Shown: positions 21,785-33,801 of the stretch, in pieces
Position numbering within the stretch: position 1 is the stretch's first letter
Layout of the letters: the number at the start of each line of letters is the position of its first letter
From: Marsupella aquatica
Lineage: Eukaryota; Marchantiophyta
Assembly: GCA_973895155.1 (NCBI GenBank)
Contig: OZ316891.1
Coordinates: 3,844,001-3,908,000, forward strand
Direction: 5' to 3'
Length of the DNA stretch: 64,000 nucleotides
Notes under the pieces: generated by a model
What the model was told of the DNA's origin: nothing
The model's input: only the letters and a program-made list of their open reading frames with translations
Database searches by the model: none
Made by a program: the position numbers and the translations under genes

Positions 21785-22141
21785 TTAGTGATACGAACTT
21801 TTTGGATAAAGCTCACAATGTTCGGAGCATGATTGCATGAGGTTTCGGGAGCTTGCATAGGTGCACTTTAGTGTATGGCAGCTTCTGCACATACCACCTC
21901 TTTCAGGGTGAGTCTCTAAAATTAGAAAGCTACCTTCACAGGGTCTAGTAAATCGAGGTACTGTGTATACGTGTATACCTAGACGGGATTGTGGACAGGT
22001 CCAAAGGCTAGGATTGAAGAGGGTCAAGACAATAGCGAAATATGTCCACCTCAAATTACAAACGATAACATGCCCTCTCACTTTGTTTCGAGCGGTCCTC
22101 TTACATATTTGCAGGGCCAAATAAAACTGGAAAGCAAACAA
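21785..22141 (-). pseudogene. Fragment related to the large ORF
   Basis: A 118-codon minus-strand ORF. Plus bases 21811-21853 match 13970-14012 of the large ORF at 40 of 43 positions. In the coding frame this is SSRNLMQSCSEHCE against SSRNLIQSCSEHCE, and all three differences fall at third codon positions, two of them silent. Outside that block I see no similarity. It may be an exon of a diverged paralogue, a captured gene fragment, or sequence shared through a transposon. The ORF itself has no recognisable domain and may not be expressed. Confidence 0.45.
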
Positions 22142-22429
22142 GCAGGCGCAAAGTGAATGAAAGGACGAGGCAAAAGTAATAAAGAAAAAAGGGAGGGGAT
22201 CCAGGAGAAAGGATAGCCTGGGGGTGAGGGGAGGATCAAGGAGAATTTGTCCTTCTGGAACCTCCCAAGCCGTGATCTACTCATATCAATCCTGACATAT
22301 CCTATTTGTCACATTTTGCCAATATCCTTGAGTTCTTTAGGACAGTTGCCATACACTACAAAGCCAAAGTTAAATATTTTATTATAGACATGTTACTAGC
22401 CCAATACATGTGCGTTGCATATAAGATGT

Positions 22430-22990
22430 GGAGGTGAGAAAAACATGTTCATGTGAGAAAAAGATGTAGAGGAGAGAAAAAAGATGTTGAGGTGAGAAAA
22501 TATTTTGAGGTGAGAAAAAGATGTCAAGGAGAGGAAAAAAATTTGAGGTGAGGAAAAGATGTTGAGAAAAGAAACGGATGTTGAGGAAAGAGAAAAAATG
22601 TCAAGGCAAGGCAAATATATTGATTGAGGCAAGAAAAGATGTTCACACAAAAAAAGAGGTTAAGGCCAAAAAAAGATGTCAAAGAAGGGCAAAGACATTG
22701 AGTAAAAAAAGATGTTGAGTAAAGAAAAGATGTTGAGGCAAGGCAAAGATGTCAAGGTGAAGAAAAAAATAGAGGCTTTGTGATGTACATATATACATTG
22801 AGGCATGTTATGTCTCATTGCAGCCATGTCAAGGCAAGGCAAAGTTGTTGAGGTGAGGCAAAGATGTTGAGGCAAGATGTTGCAGTGAGATCAAAATGTT
22901 CAGGCGAGGCAAAGAAATCCAAATTCGCCAAAGAAATGTAAACAATGCAAAGAAATGCAAGTAGGGCAAAGAAAGTTGTTGAAAAATCTC
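22430..22990. repeat. Degenerate purine-rich minisatellite
   Basis: The motif GATGTTGAGGTGAGGAAA recurs with variations (GATGTCAAGGCAAGGCAAA and similar) about every 18-27 bases over some 560 bp. The plus strand is mostly A and G. Short minus-strand ORFs here (Phe/Leu/Ser-rich) are artefacts of the repeat. Confidence 0.85.
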
Positions 22991-24599
22991 AAATGTTGAT
23001 GCGACCATGTTGTCATTGTTGTGATAGCTAAGTTGTTGAGGAGAGCAAGGATGTGGGAGGGTGAGAGGGAGTGCAAGAGAGGTGATGGCCCCTTGGGGCT
23101 TTGCGGGGTCAAGGTGTGGTCGCACACCAGGTCTCACAATGCTATTGGGAGGGGAACAATTTAATTGTTCTCTTCCCTTTTTTCCTATTTATTCACTCCC
23201 TTGCCGCTTCATTCCTCCCCTTCTTACTTACCTTCGGCACCATAAAAATGCAAAATAAAAGAAAGTGAAGTAAAAAAGGGAGTTAAAAGCAAAATTAACC
23301 CATTTTTCTTCTTTTTAAAGTTTCATAATTACACTCTATGCAAAAATCCAAAATTTTTATCACGCCCCAAAAGTTTCTCGTTCCTATGTGTGTACTTTAA
23401 TAAAAGGAAAAGCAACATTCAAAATGATTTCACATAAGGTGGAATGATCACATTCTGCACTTTGGGTGATGTCATATAAGAATCATGGCATGTACTCTGT
23501 ATTGTACTATAGTGAGACGGTATATCACTTGTCACTCCTGGTCAATCAATCCAAGAGTACACAATTTTTTTTAAAAAATTCTGACGGCTTAGGTTGATCC
23601 ATTCCATTTTCAATTGTATAAGTAGATGAAACAACTTTTTGGCAGCATTGCATATTGTAGAAGGAGAAGTGGGCCATTTTGCCACTTTTTCAGCCACTTT
23701 TTCTCAGGGAAGCCGATATAGAGCCTCTTATTAGCCTCCGGCCGAGTGCTCTGACCTTGCCCCTAATGCTTGACCAGTACCTTTGCCCATCTTTTGCTTT
23801 TTCTCGGGCACGCACATTCTGCCAATGAACTACCTTCTTTACATAGCAACTTGTTTTGCATGCCAATGTCTTTTCCTCGACAACATCTTTTGGACAATAA
23901 TGTCTGTTACACAAAGAAACCATAGCACAACAATCAATTTTGTGAAAAGATATCTTTTATGTCTTTATATTAACAATATTTTTTTAGTAACAACATCTTT
24001 TCGGCAACAGCACCTTGTACACAATGACACGTTTTCAGCAAGGACAACTTTTTTACTCATCACCATTGTTTGAATAACAATATTTTTATGCATCAGCATG
24101 TCTTCTGAGGGACGCACAAGTATGGAGAAAATATTAATAAAACTTCCAACTTATTCGATCTACTGAGTTGGTCCGCCTCTCTAGAGGCACCAAGTGTAAC
24201 TTGGGATTTGTTTCCATATAGCATGTTCATCTTGGAAGATCTAATAAAAGTGTAGTAAAAGTACACATGTAAAGAAAAATAAGAATGAACAGAAAAAGTT
24301 TAAGTCTATTATATTGGGTGTGCACATACTATATACCAGTAGAAATATTTATGTATTTACCTTAGGTAATGACACTCAAATTAATCAAAATCATAAATTT
24401 AGAACAAACCATGAATAGAATTTAAAGACACAAGGAGCTCACTTTATTTATATCATTTCTTCTTCACTGGTGATAATAAGGGCTAGAAATTCAGTGAGCT
24501 TTGTTAAAGGGTGGATGATCTTAAATATAGCAAAGATTAAAAAATTTAGAGGGGTGCGAGAATAAATTCAAAATCTATATAAACTATACAAGGGATCAG
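22991..24599. other. Intergenic, nothing recognised
   Basis: AT-rich DNA with loosely repeated short motifs (CAACATCTTTT and ACAATATTTTT at 23.88-24.08 kb). No domain, RNA gene or clear transposon end. Confidence 0.4.
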
Positions 24600-24800
24600 T
24601 GTTTTTTTTAGTGGCAAACCTAGATTCAACCTCCACAAAAATCCTTCGCCACTATTTTTCTGGCCCATTAGCCAGTGTTTCACCTAATCCCAGGCCCCAT
24701 TAGCAAGAATCTAACGGTCAGCCTTAAATCTAGGGAGATCTGACGGTCAGGAAAATAATTAAATAGGGAATCTTCTGAGCATCTTCTCCCTCACACACTT
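24600..24800 (-). repeat. Dispersed repeat R4, copy 1
   Basis: In reverse complement it shares TGACCGTCA, CCCTAGATTTAAG, GACCGTTAGATTCT and AGTGGCGAA, in the same order and spacing, with 29885-30060. Class unknown; ends not defined. Confidence 0.6.
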
Positions 24801-25151
24801 TACATTCGCACTCTGGCTAAAAAGTGACATCCTTAAAAAATACACTGCAAGGGATGCACCTTGGTAAAACACATTGAAATAAATACATAACAAAAGAAAT
24901 TTTAATAAGATAAAATAGTGAAAGTTGCATTCACCATTAGAGCAGTTTCATAATTTGTCTAATTTCCATAAATCTTCCCAACTTCAAACACAAGGCAGCT
25001 TGTTCATTTGTAAATGATCGGCACTTGTCCTGACTAATCGGCCCTTTTGACTACTGTAGTCATTACCCTTGTTAATGAGGTGAAATTAAGTTTAATATAA
25101 AATTCGTGGGTAGACAAGCCTTAAGTACTCATTAAAGATCTGAGAACAAAA

Positions 25152-26756
25152 ATGTCCGGTTTGTCACATTGTCGTCAGATGAAATTCTGTACGTGCCATT
25201 GCTTACTCCGATTCAAGATTATGATTCTGCCATCTGAATATGGTGTAAGGCACCATTTCCTCACATCTATTGGCTGCACTTTGTGCAATAGTTCTGATGG
25301 GGCCCAAAAAAGGCCCAGGATATACTTGATGTACTGCATGAACTTGACTGCAATACTTTGTATGATGGAACGTAGACTTGGTGTAACTAGGCCCCACTAT
25401 ATTGTCATGATGACTTACAGTGAGGTAGTCAGATGGTCAACGATTCGGCTAATTGTAGCACTTGCGGCTGCATTTGGCTGGCCTCTACTTCATATGGACT
25501 TAGTAATTGCATTTCTGAATAGCACTCTGAAGGGACTCATTTGAAGAACTCGTTTGTTTGTTACACAGGTCTATCTACTGACTCAAACAAATTCCCAGGA
25601 CGTGGTAGGAAGAAATGGACGCCTTCCTTTGGTCAGCCGGGTGTATGAGGAGTTTACTCGACCCCAATCTCTATTTCAAGGTACAGGACAACAAAACAGC
25701 AATTATTCTACTTTTCGTAGATGATCTGCTCATCACAGGGAGCGGCACTCAGCTAATTGCAGAACCCAATCTACAGCTTCAAGCCACGTACGAGATGAAG
25801 GATCTTGGATCTGCTCATCGCCAATTTGGGAGTGGATATCCTCAACTCCACTGAAGGTGTTCTTCTTCACCAGCAATTCTACGCCAATCAGTTGGTCCAC
25901 GAATACTGCATGGAAAGCTGCCAGCCTGCGGCGACACCTCTACCAGAAGGATTGGAACTATCCCGACATTGACATGACAACGTACTGCAAGCTAGTAGGC
26001 AAGCTTATATCACTCACTAACACTTGACCCGGCACCTCTTTTTCTCCACGCTTAGTCAGCAAATTCATGAGTGTAACTCAGCAATCACACTTCGACGCTG
26101 CCATGCATATTGACACGTATATCAAAGGAACCACCGATCATGGCGTGTTCTCTGTGAAAGGTGGATCCCTGGAGATCAAAGGGTACACTGATGCAGATTG
26201 AGGAAACTCCTGTCCCGGCATACAAAGATCAACTGGAGGGTATGTGCACAAGATGGAGCAGCAAGCGACAGTCCACTGTCTCACGATCAACCACTGAAGC
26301 AGAATACCGGGCTCTATCCGAAAAGACTGGTTGAGGAACTCCAGCACAGCAAAATCGCACCAAGCAACATCAAGCACAAAAACCTTGACATCTCTGAAGA
26401 TCTCAAGAAATACTCAGAACCCACTCTTCAGGACTGCACATTCACTGTGACAACACAACATCAGCGCAATTAAACTAGCCAAAAACCCGGTCAGTCATGT
26501 GAGGACCAAGCATCTTGAGATTCATCATCACTTCATTAGAGAGAGTGTATTTGAAGCGGAACTGGAAGGTGAAATTTCAATTCAACACGTGAAGTCCAAA
26601 GAGCAGGTCGCTGACAATGTTACCAAGGCACTTTCAAAAGCAAAGTTCAACAGAAACAGAGATCAATTAGGTATGAAACCTCTTGCTCAAATCGAGCAAG
26701 TAGAATTTAGATCAAATGCATCGCAGCAAGTACATCATCCCATCGCTCTCCGATAA
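25152..26756 (+). pseudogene. Degraded Ty1/copia pol remnant
   Basis: Segments of copia pol in order. Reverse transcriptase start: STIRLIVALAAAFGWPLLHM then AFLNSTLKG (25436-25540). After a deletion of the middle of the domain comes the catalytic LLFVDDLLITGS (about 25710-25745), then MKDLGS. RNase H follows with GYTDADWG (26181-26205), and the end with RTKHLEIHHHFIRE and KSKEQVADNVTKAL (26500-26640). Stops and frameshifts separate the pieces, and gag, protease and integrase are missing. I found no flanking LTRs. It is dead. Confidence 0.85.
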
Positions 26757-26982
26757 ATGCGTCTACCGTCTCTGATCCTCGGTTGTCCCAGCCAGGTCTA
26801 GGTCCATTACGGTACATATAAGTTTCTTCCTCCTGCCTATTCGGACTAAAGGATGTAAACTTATTTCCTCTGAAGCCGCTGACCAATGGCTCATTCCCTG
26901 GGCGATGTCCTCTCGCTACTGCGTAGTGTCGTCGAGGAGGATCCACTGCGGCACTCAACTCTGATGCAACCGGAAACCCCAT
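26707..26982 (-). pseudogene. RNase H1 N-terminal (hybrid-binding) domain-like fragment
   Basis: The minus ORF of 91 codons contains HYAVARGHRPG followed by VSGFRGNKFTSF. This fits the small RNA/DNA hybrid-binding domain of RNase H1 and caulimovirus-type proteins (pattern YAVxxGxxPG...V.GF.G.KFKSF), but about nine residues between the two halves are missing. No RNase H catalytic domain follows. It overlaps the tail of the copia remnant by about 50 bp. It may be a relic from another element or an exon of a broken gene. The plus strand is also open here (26886-27122). Confidence 0.4.
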
Positions 26983-28244
26983 TACTGGCAGCCTCCATTA
27001 GTCCACGTTCCCCGTCATCTCCACCAACTGTGAATCGGATTGCCAGCGAAGTAGAACTGAGATTTTTTCACGAGGAGAAGGTGAGAGTCACATATTTTGC
27101 ACAAGAAAAGGCAGCTTCATAAAATCACAGGGAACACAGAGTAGTTTTGACTGCTGGTGTTTGACCAACTGCAACCCTTTGAAGATGGAAGCTTTTAGAT
27201 GTTAACTGACCGGCTCTTTAGACTTCGTATCCTAATGTGGTTCAGGGCTCGACTTTCGAAGAGCTTGGCACCTATGAGCGACCAGCTCAAAATCGTCGTA
27301 GTCATCCGCCCAGGGATCTTGCCAATCTAGGTTGGCCCAGATGTCGTTCCGTTAAAATCCGTCAAAATGAGCCACAATCATCCAGCTCGGCCCTGATTTG
27401 CTGAAGCTCAACATATCATCATAGAGAGCCAGTATCTTGCCACCCTTGGTAGGCCTTGATTTCTCATTAATTAAATACCCTCGATCATACTGTAACCCAT
27501 AACTTGCCACTCTGTAGGTATGCTCTGAATTCGTTTGGATCGATTCCTTTGAAATCGGAGATCTAGTCAGTCCACCCCGCCCCGATTCCTCTTGTTCAAA
27601 TTACGCGAAAATCTCAAACTCAGAGATGCCGCTGTAGCTAGCTAGGCCCTCACTTTTTCCAGCTCAAAATTAAGAATAGTAAATACCTCTCCAATATCCC
27701 TCACTGGATCTGATCCTTTCAGTTTATTGGATTGCCTAGATTGGTGCCAATAATTGTTATTTGACATCTTGTACTTTTAATGTATCGGTCAGTATTTGTT
27801 AGTGTTGGGGACCTAAGGTGATTCGTCCTTTGGCAGGCGACCAATCTTCAGCTACGCCCAGCAGCGTCGGAAATTCTTTGAGAAAAACCCGTTTCAAAAT
27901 CGTCAGTAGTGAGCCAAGACCTCGTCACTCCCGTCGGTTTGCAGAACTTGCCTTCGAGTTCAAAACGAAAAACAGAAGATTAGACGCATCGTTGTCAATA
28001 TTAACGAATATCTGCCCATTGAAGGAAACATCTCATGTTCTGATGCCACGCCAGCTTTCCTAGTAACTTCCTGGAGTTCGGGAACCATTCTGTTTGCATC
28101 AAAGGCAAAAAGCGCATCAGAATTTATACATCAAAGAAAAACAAAGTGCAAAGGAAAGAGGACAAACACCTAACCAAAAAGTGCAAACCTCAAAAAATCC
28201 AATAAAAAGAGAAAAGTGTCAAAGGACTTAATATTTTGCTGGGC
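26983..28244. other. Intergenic, nothing firm
   Basis: Higher GC than its surroundings and open for 70-80 codons in places (plus ORFs at 26886-27122 and 27818-28063). No domain or coherent exon chain that I can support. Confidence 0.35.
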
Positions 28245-28630
28245 TCTCCTTCATTGTGCCTTTTGTCTGTGGGACCCGTCTCCCTTTGCCTGTGGGACCT
28301 GTCTCCAATTTTGGGTGCGTCTTGTTTTTTGCAGTTTGATATATTCGAGAAAGACAAAGTGGGGGTCACATTGACCTGGCAATCAGGGCACCTATCACAG
28401 GCATATAGCAGCTCCACGTCTCGCTCCAAGACAGTGTCGTTGGTAACACGTAGGTTTCATAGCCAGAAGGCCTACTGAGTAGACTTATAGGCTTTTCGAA
28501 GTGTATAATGGCTACTGAAACCTAGGGTGAAACCTTTAGGGCGTAACTAAAGTAAACTAGCCTGGGTTGCTTTGCCTTTGGGACCCTGTCTCCCGGTTTG
28601 GCTGTTGTGCTTTTTGGCACTTTGATATAT
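28245..28630. repeat. Dispersed repeat R5, two local copies
   Basis: TTTGCCTGTGGGACCTGTCTCC...CAGTTTGATATAT (around 28285-28345) recurs as TTTGCCTTTGGGACCCTGTC...CACTTTGATATAT (28570-28632). Weaker relatives (TTTGCTTTTGGGATCC) occur near 29810 and 30120. Function and class unknown. Confidence 0.55.
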
Positions 28631-29218
28631 ACTACAGTACCCCTTCTCGTGAACTTAGAATATAGTTGAGTGTAAGAAACCTTGCAAGAAAAAGAGTCCT
28701 TCATTATTCACACTGATTTCTGATTTGTCCTCATATGAAAATTCCTCCTTACACTACAAGGCCTGCAACAGGCACGGCTCAAATCCGAAACCTCCCATCG
28801 CTAAATTTTCCTTCTGCAAAAAAATACAATTGTTAATTATAATCATATTTTATGGTGGTTGTTTATCTCCAATAAGGGCACACTCTATATAAAATCATCA
28901 GCATTAATATTTGTCATTCTTGTGGACAGCATTATTGTTAGTATCTCATATGTGAATAATCATTTACTCGTTCCCTCATTTTTCTCTCTATTGGTTTAGC
29001 CTTATTAACATGATATCAAAATATTGAGAGTTTTTATGGTAACTCTTGAGAATAATTTCAACTCATCAAGATAGAATAGATGTTGACATGATTCTCAAGA
29101 GTGACTCTTTAGACTACTCATGTTCCAGGGCTAGCCAGCTCAATTCAAGATTGTTTTGCACTTGTGCAAGTGCTACCCAAGACTCAACTGAAATGGAAGT
29201 GCTCCTCATTCCGGATGA
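28631..29218. other. Intergenic, nothing recognised
   Basis: AT-rich, short ORFs only. Confidence 0.4.
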
Positions 29219-29600
29219 GAGCAACTCCAATCCAACAGGGTTTTGCTTATTGGGTACATTAAATACGCAGTCTATCCTAATATACTTAGTTCATTGTATG
29301 TATCTTTAGAGGCAATTGAAAAGGAGCCCCAACCCTAGGGGGTAATCTTCCCTAAGTAAACAGCAGGTATCAACAGCTGGTAGCCATAGATTGAGATATT
29401 GAAAACCCAACAACAATTTAACATAGAGTCAGCTATGGTAGAAACTTTCCCATACACAGATCCAGTAACCAAAATACCACTTTCTTGAATCTTAGATAGC
29501 ATTAGTGTGAGTGGGTTGGACCTGACTTTTTAGATTTTCTTTATTGGGTTTGGTCAACACCTAGTTACAATAGCAAAACCCAGTTGGGTTGGAGACACTC
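29219..29600. mobile_element. MITE-3 copy, ~382 bp
   Basis: Termini GAGCAACTCCAATCC and GGTTGGAGACACTC are inverted repeats and match the ends of the 18546-18929 copy. The interior shares GGGTACATTAAATA and TTGGGTTTGGTCAACA with it. Flanks are TGA on the left and TAA on the right. Non-coding. Confidence 0.65.
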
Positions 29601-29884
29601 TAAGAAAGGCTCCAAGATTTTAAACCAAAGGTTTTAGTTACCAATCATGATCCTGACAACAATGTTTGCCAGAGTGAAGGTCTACTGCACTACTTAGAGG
29701 GCATTCATTTCATTCTTTGGTTGTTGTGGGGGTCTCCCTGACTTGTTGGGCCTCTTTGGTTGCTTGTGAACTTTCCTGTTATTCCACTTCACTCCCTTTA
29801 TTGGGACTTTTTGCTTTTGGGATCCCCTTCCCAGTGTATTTTCTAAGGTTTTTTATTTTTAGCCAGTGTGGTGAATGTTTGCTT

Positions 29885-30060
29885 CTCTAAGGGAGTAAAT
29901 TCTAGAAATATTCTCTATCATATTTTACTGAATTAAATTGTGACCGTCAAGTATCCCTAGATTTAAGAAGGACCGTTAGATTCTAATGGCTAATGGTGTC
30001 AGAAAAACGTAGCCAATATTAACCAAAAGTGGCGAAAAAAATTTGGGACATGGAATTTGG
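29885..30060 (+). repeat. Dispersed repeat R4, copy 2
   Basis: Contains GTGACCGTCAAGTATCCCTA, GGACCGTTAGATTCTAATGG and AGTGGCGAAAAAAATTT, matching the reverse complement of 24600-24800 in order and spacing. Confidence 0.6.
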
Positions 30061-32455
30061 CTAAAATTCGCACTTCAAAAATACGCTGCCCCTTCCTCTT
30101 CCTTCCCTTCATTGGGCTTTTGCTTTTGGGATCCTGTCTCCTAATTTCACGCTCTTGTGGTAATAATATTGAACGTTTCCTCAGAGATCAAAGTCTGGGA
30201 CTCTGGGTTGACGATTATCCGATTGTGATTGGCTGCCATTGCGCTCCACGTGCATTACGGTTCCCTGGACTAGTTACTGTAGTCTGTAGAAGACATCATT
30301 CTGAGCTTTCTTTTCCGTGCCAGACTAACGGGAAATCATGACATCACAATGACGGTGCATAACTCAAGCAGTCAAGGAAAGTGCTTTAAAACTTTCTTTT
30401 TCCTCCTTGTTGCTTAAAATGCTCTTACAACTTTTGGATCATAGCGAATACTTGAACGCCTTCACGACGACATCACTGTTGATGAAATGTCATGTACTTT
30501 TTATTTTTTATTTGTTTTAGGTCACCTACTTAAAACCAAAAAGTACTAAAACTCTAAAAGTGATTGGGTGATTGTGTTGTAGTCTATATCATTCAAATTC
30601 AAACACTATAATTAATAAAGATTCAGCCCAAAGGTGGGACAGCCTCCAAACAAAATGGGAACAAAGGCAGGACCTAATCCAGGCAGATCGAAGCCAAAGA
30701 ATTGATTTTTGCTCAATGTTCATACAACATGTCAAGCTGGCATTTGCAGACTCCATGTGGATGCTGGTCACTTGCAGGCAATCTTCACCAAGAGTCCACA
30801 CCAATCACAACCAAAAATCGCAGAGCTATATCCCTGACCTTTCCTTTGTATTCACACTGAAGAACTGAGAAATTGGCCTTTTATTCAACAGCAAGCTAAT
30901 AAATCTTTTTCTGTTTGGAGAGTAGCACATAATCATTACTTTTCTCCACTCTCTACTTGCTTTACATAAATGACTCTGCTATATTGTATTTCCACTGGAG
31001 AAATGAGAAATTTGTCTTTTTTTTAGCAGCACGCTAATCTAGCCTTTTCTGTTTCGAGAGTGGCACATAATCATGACTTTTGTCTAATGTTACTTGCTTT
31101 ACATAAATTTGACACTACTTATATGTCCAGTATTTTGATTATAATGTGCCTTGACAAGGTCATTCATTTGTATTAATTAGATTTTGAATTAACTTTTGAA
31201 CCCCTTCTTATTTACTTAACTTAGTGTATTCTGAATTTATTTTTGCTCCCCTCATAAATGTTTAATATTTCCTTTCAATCACTCCTTAGTCTATTTTTCT
31301 GGTGAGAGTGAGAGAAATTTGGATTTTTGCTGTCTTGGTACTCCTATGTCTATGTTGGGGTCTATGTTGTGTGTTTTCTAGCCCTCTAACCACCAAAACT
31401 ACCATCAACATGCCGTCTACCATTGGTTTCCGGCTTGCTAACCCGCTTGCTAATAGCCGCTTCTATTGCTATTGGCCTAAAAAACATGCTAAATCTCCTT
31501 AGCCACAAATGTTGGAACAATTCTTTCACTGGACTTGTGAGCAACTACTGTGCCATTACTTTACTTTTCTTTTTGACTTACTTCCATATGTTTGTATTCC
31601 GCCCCCCAGAATGTACCCATTGGCTTAACTTCTCAAGCCTGGTGAGGGTCTTTCTCAGACTACACAAGTCACCCTTCAAGCAGCAGCCTCCGATCAAGCC
31701 AATGCAACTTACACTCTGCTCAATAGTTCCACTCGTGCTGACTTAACCAATCAAGCAAAAATGCATCATCAACTCACAGTATTTCTTGGAGTTACTTAAG
31801 GACTGGCGAACTAAACCAATAAAGGCCAACTCAGTTCAAGTGATTATTCATAGATTCAAGAAACCTGTTATTTACTGGTACCAAGCATTCAAGATTTAGC
31901 CAAGACCTTTCCTAGCTTACAAAGTGATTCAGATTATTTACCGTGGGCCCTCAGTCTTAAGTAATATGCAGAGTATGTGCAAATGCTTGAAGGTTAGTAT
32001 GTTTTTATAGATTTTGAACTAATAATTATTAATAATTACTGGTAACAAGATAACTTTTATAGAAAAATAGAAATAACAAGGGGTAAGACTAACGGGTCAT
32101 GATCGCAGGGGGTTCACTAATTTTACTTGGACTGAGGGCCCAGTGATCACTGATGCACTAAAGGCTCAACTAAGAAAAAGCCCCAACATCCATGTTGCAA
32201 AGGTTTTTATCCTTGCATAGTGCTTCAACCCCAAATGATCCAAGAATATTTGAACTACCTAACACTAGCCTACACCACGATATTCTCCTTTCTTCCTAAT
32301 TTAACAAATTTACACCTAAGCTAGAGTACAGGTGGCACTTGGCTTCTAATCATCCTAATCTAAGCAAGGTACCACTTGCCTGAGTCTTATTCTACAATGG
32401 TCGCGCTGCCCTAGCCAAAGTCCTTCTCCGTTTGCCACGTCCACCCTCCAAGCTT
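30061..32455. other. Intergenic, nothing recognised
   Basis: AT-rich with short ORFs. A loose direct repeat occurs at about 30865-31090 (GAGAAATTGGCCTTTTATTCAA / GAGAAATTTGTCTTTTTTTTAG, each followed by AGCA(A/C)GCTAAT and GAGAGTAGCACATAATCAT or its variant). No gene supported. Confidence 0.4.
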
Positions 32456-32740
32456 GGGGGTCTCACTATATGGATGCCTCCCCATCACTTGCAATGTTTT
32501 TAGGCCTTGGACCTCCTAAAATGTGAGAAAAAAATATTTTTCAACCCCTATAAAGTTGGAATATTCCAAAAAAATTGGTTATAAGGACCCTAATGTTCTT
32601 ATATAAGTCTCAATTATTGGATTTAAAAAACCCTATTGTTCTTGAGTTCTCAAAAAAAATTTAAGTCTTCCCTTTGAACCAATAAAATGATCATATACTT
32701 CGTCGCATGTAATGTGCCATTTTTGTGGAAATGAAGCCCC
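32456..32740 (+). mobile_element. MITE-1 copy
   Basis: Starts GGGGGTCTCACTATATGG (possibly from the CTT at 32453), passes through ATCACTTGCAATGTTTTTAGG and TTGGAATATTCC, and ends TGTGGAAATGAAGCCCC, with TAAG to 32744 as the probable last bases. Taking CTTGGGGG...CCCCTAAG as the element, the flanks CCTCCAAG and CCTCCATG match at 7 of 8, an 8-bp target duplication. Non-coding. Confidence 0.85.
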
Positions 32741-33521
32741 TAAGCCTCCATGCAAGCAATGATTGGCCCTTTGCAATTGTCAAATTGTCGGGAATGACTC
32801 TTCAACTTTTGGCTTTGCATCTTCCCCTTACACTGGCTTTGTTGCATTGGCATCAACCTTCAGCCTCTATTGGCAATGGAAGTTGGCTTGGCAGTATTGA
32901 CGGCTTTGGCAAGATCTTGGACATAACCTCTTCCTTCCAAGCTTGTTCCCCCGCTTGTTCCCCGATCCACACAGTTGTGGATTGTGGTTATCCATAGCAG
33001 TTGTACCAGTGTCAAACCCCGCTAAATTGTAGCTCCAAATTGATCAACAACACTTACCTCTATTGGGCTTCAACCTTGCACAGCCATCATTTCACAAATG
33101 TGGGCCGCCATGCTTTCTAGCTCTGACAGCCTTGGGGGGGGGGGAGGTCACTTCCAAAAATGTTGACATCATGTGCAAACAAAGTTTTATTCATTTTAGG
33201 GAAGTACTAAGTAGGGACGAAGTAAGTAAGGGGGTAACAAAATTTTAAAAAGTGTCATTTGTCATCACATGATTCATTGTTTGCCATATGTCAATAAATG
33301 AATTGGTGGGTTTTTTGAGCTTCCTATTCCTTTTAGAGAGAGAGAGTGGTTAAATAGGGGCATTCGCACAAGGTATACAACAATTTCATAAGGTGAACCC
33401 CCCGAGCTGACACCGTTGCCTTAATTGGCAAAGACTCAGATGTTAAGTTGTTGGTTGTGCTTCGGCTTAATTACATCCGCAACAAACTAAACTGCTTCCC
33501 CTTCCCATTATCGTTTGGAAC
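32741..33521. other. Spacer between MITE copies
   Basis: No gene recognised. It contains a run of ten Gs (33134 onward) and a short GA-rich repeat near 33338. A 90-codon plus ORF at 32725-32997 starts inside the MITE and shows no domain. Confidence 0.4.
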
Positions 33522-33801
33522 CTCAGGGTTTCACTTCCACAAAAATGGCACATCACGTGCAATGAAGGATAGGGTTGTTTTATTGATTCTAAGGGAAAAC
33601 TTAAGAATTTTTGTAGTAGAACAATAGGGTCTTTTAAATTCAATTTTGAGACTTACAAGAACATTAGGGTCTAGGAATATTCCAAGAATATTCTAACTTT
33701 ATAGGGGTTTAAAAATTAAAAAAAATCTTACATTTTAGGGTGTCAGAGGCCTAAAACCGTTGGAGGTGATGGGGAGGTCTCCATATAGTGAGACCCCCGA
33801 G
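33522..33801 (-). mobile_element. MITE-1 copy
   Basis: Inverted relative to the 32.5-kb copy: starts CTCAGGGTTTCACTTCCAC and ends GGTCTCCATATAGTGAGACC then CCCGAG. The central GGAATATTCCAAGAATATTC is present. Flanks TTTGGAAC and ATTGGCCC match at only 5 of 8, so the target duplication is weak. Confidence 0.85.

Noticed and set aside
25152-26756. Functional copia element
   Set aside because: No LTRs, no gag or integrase, a deletion in the reverse transcriptase, and several stops.
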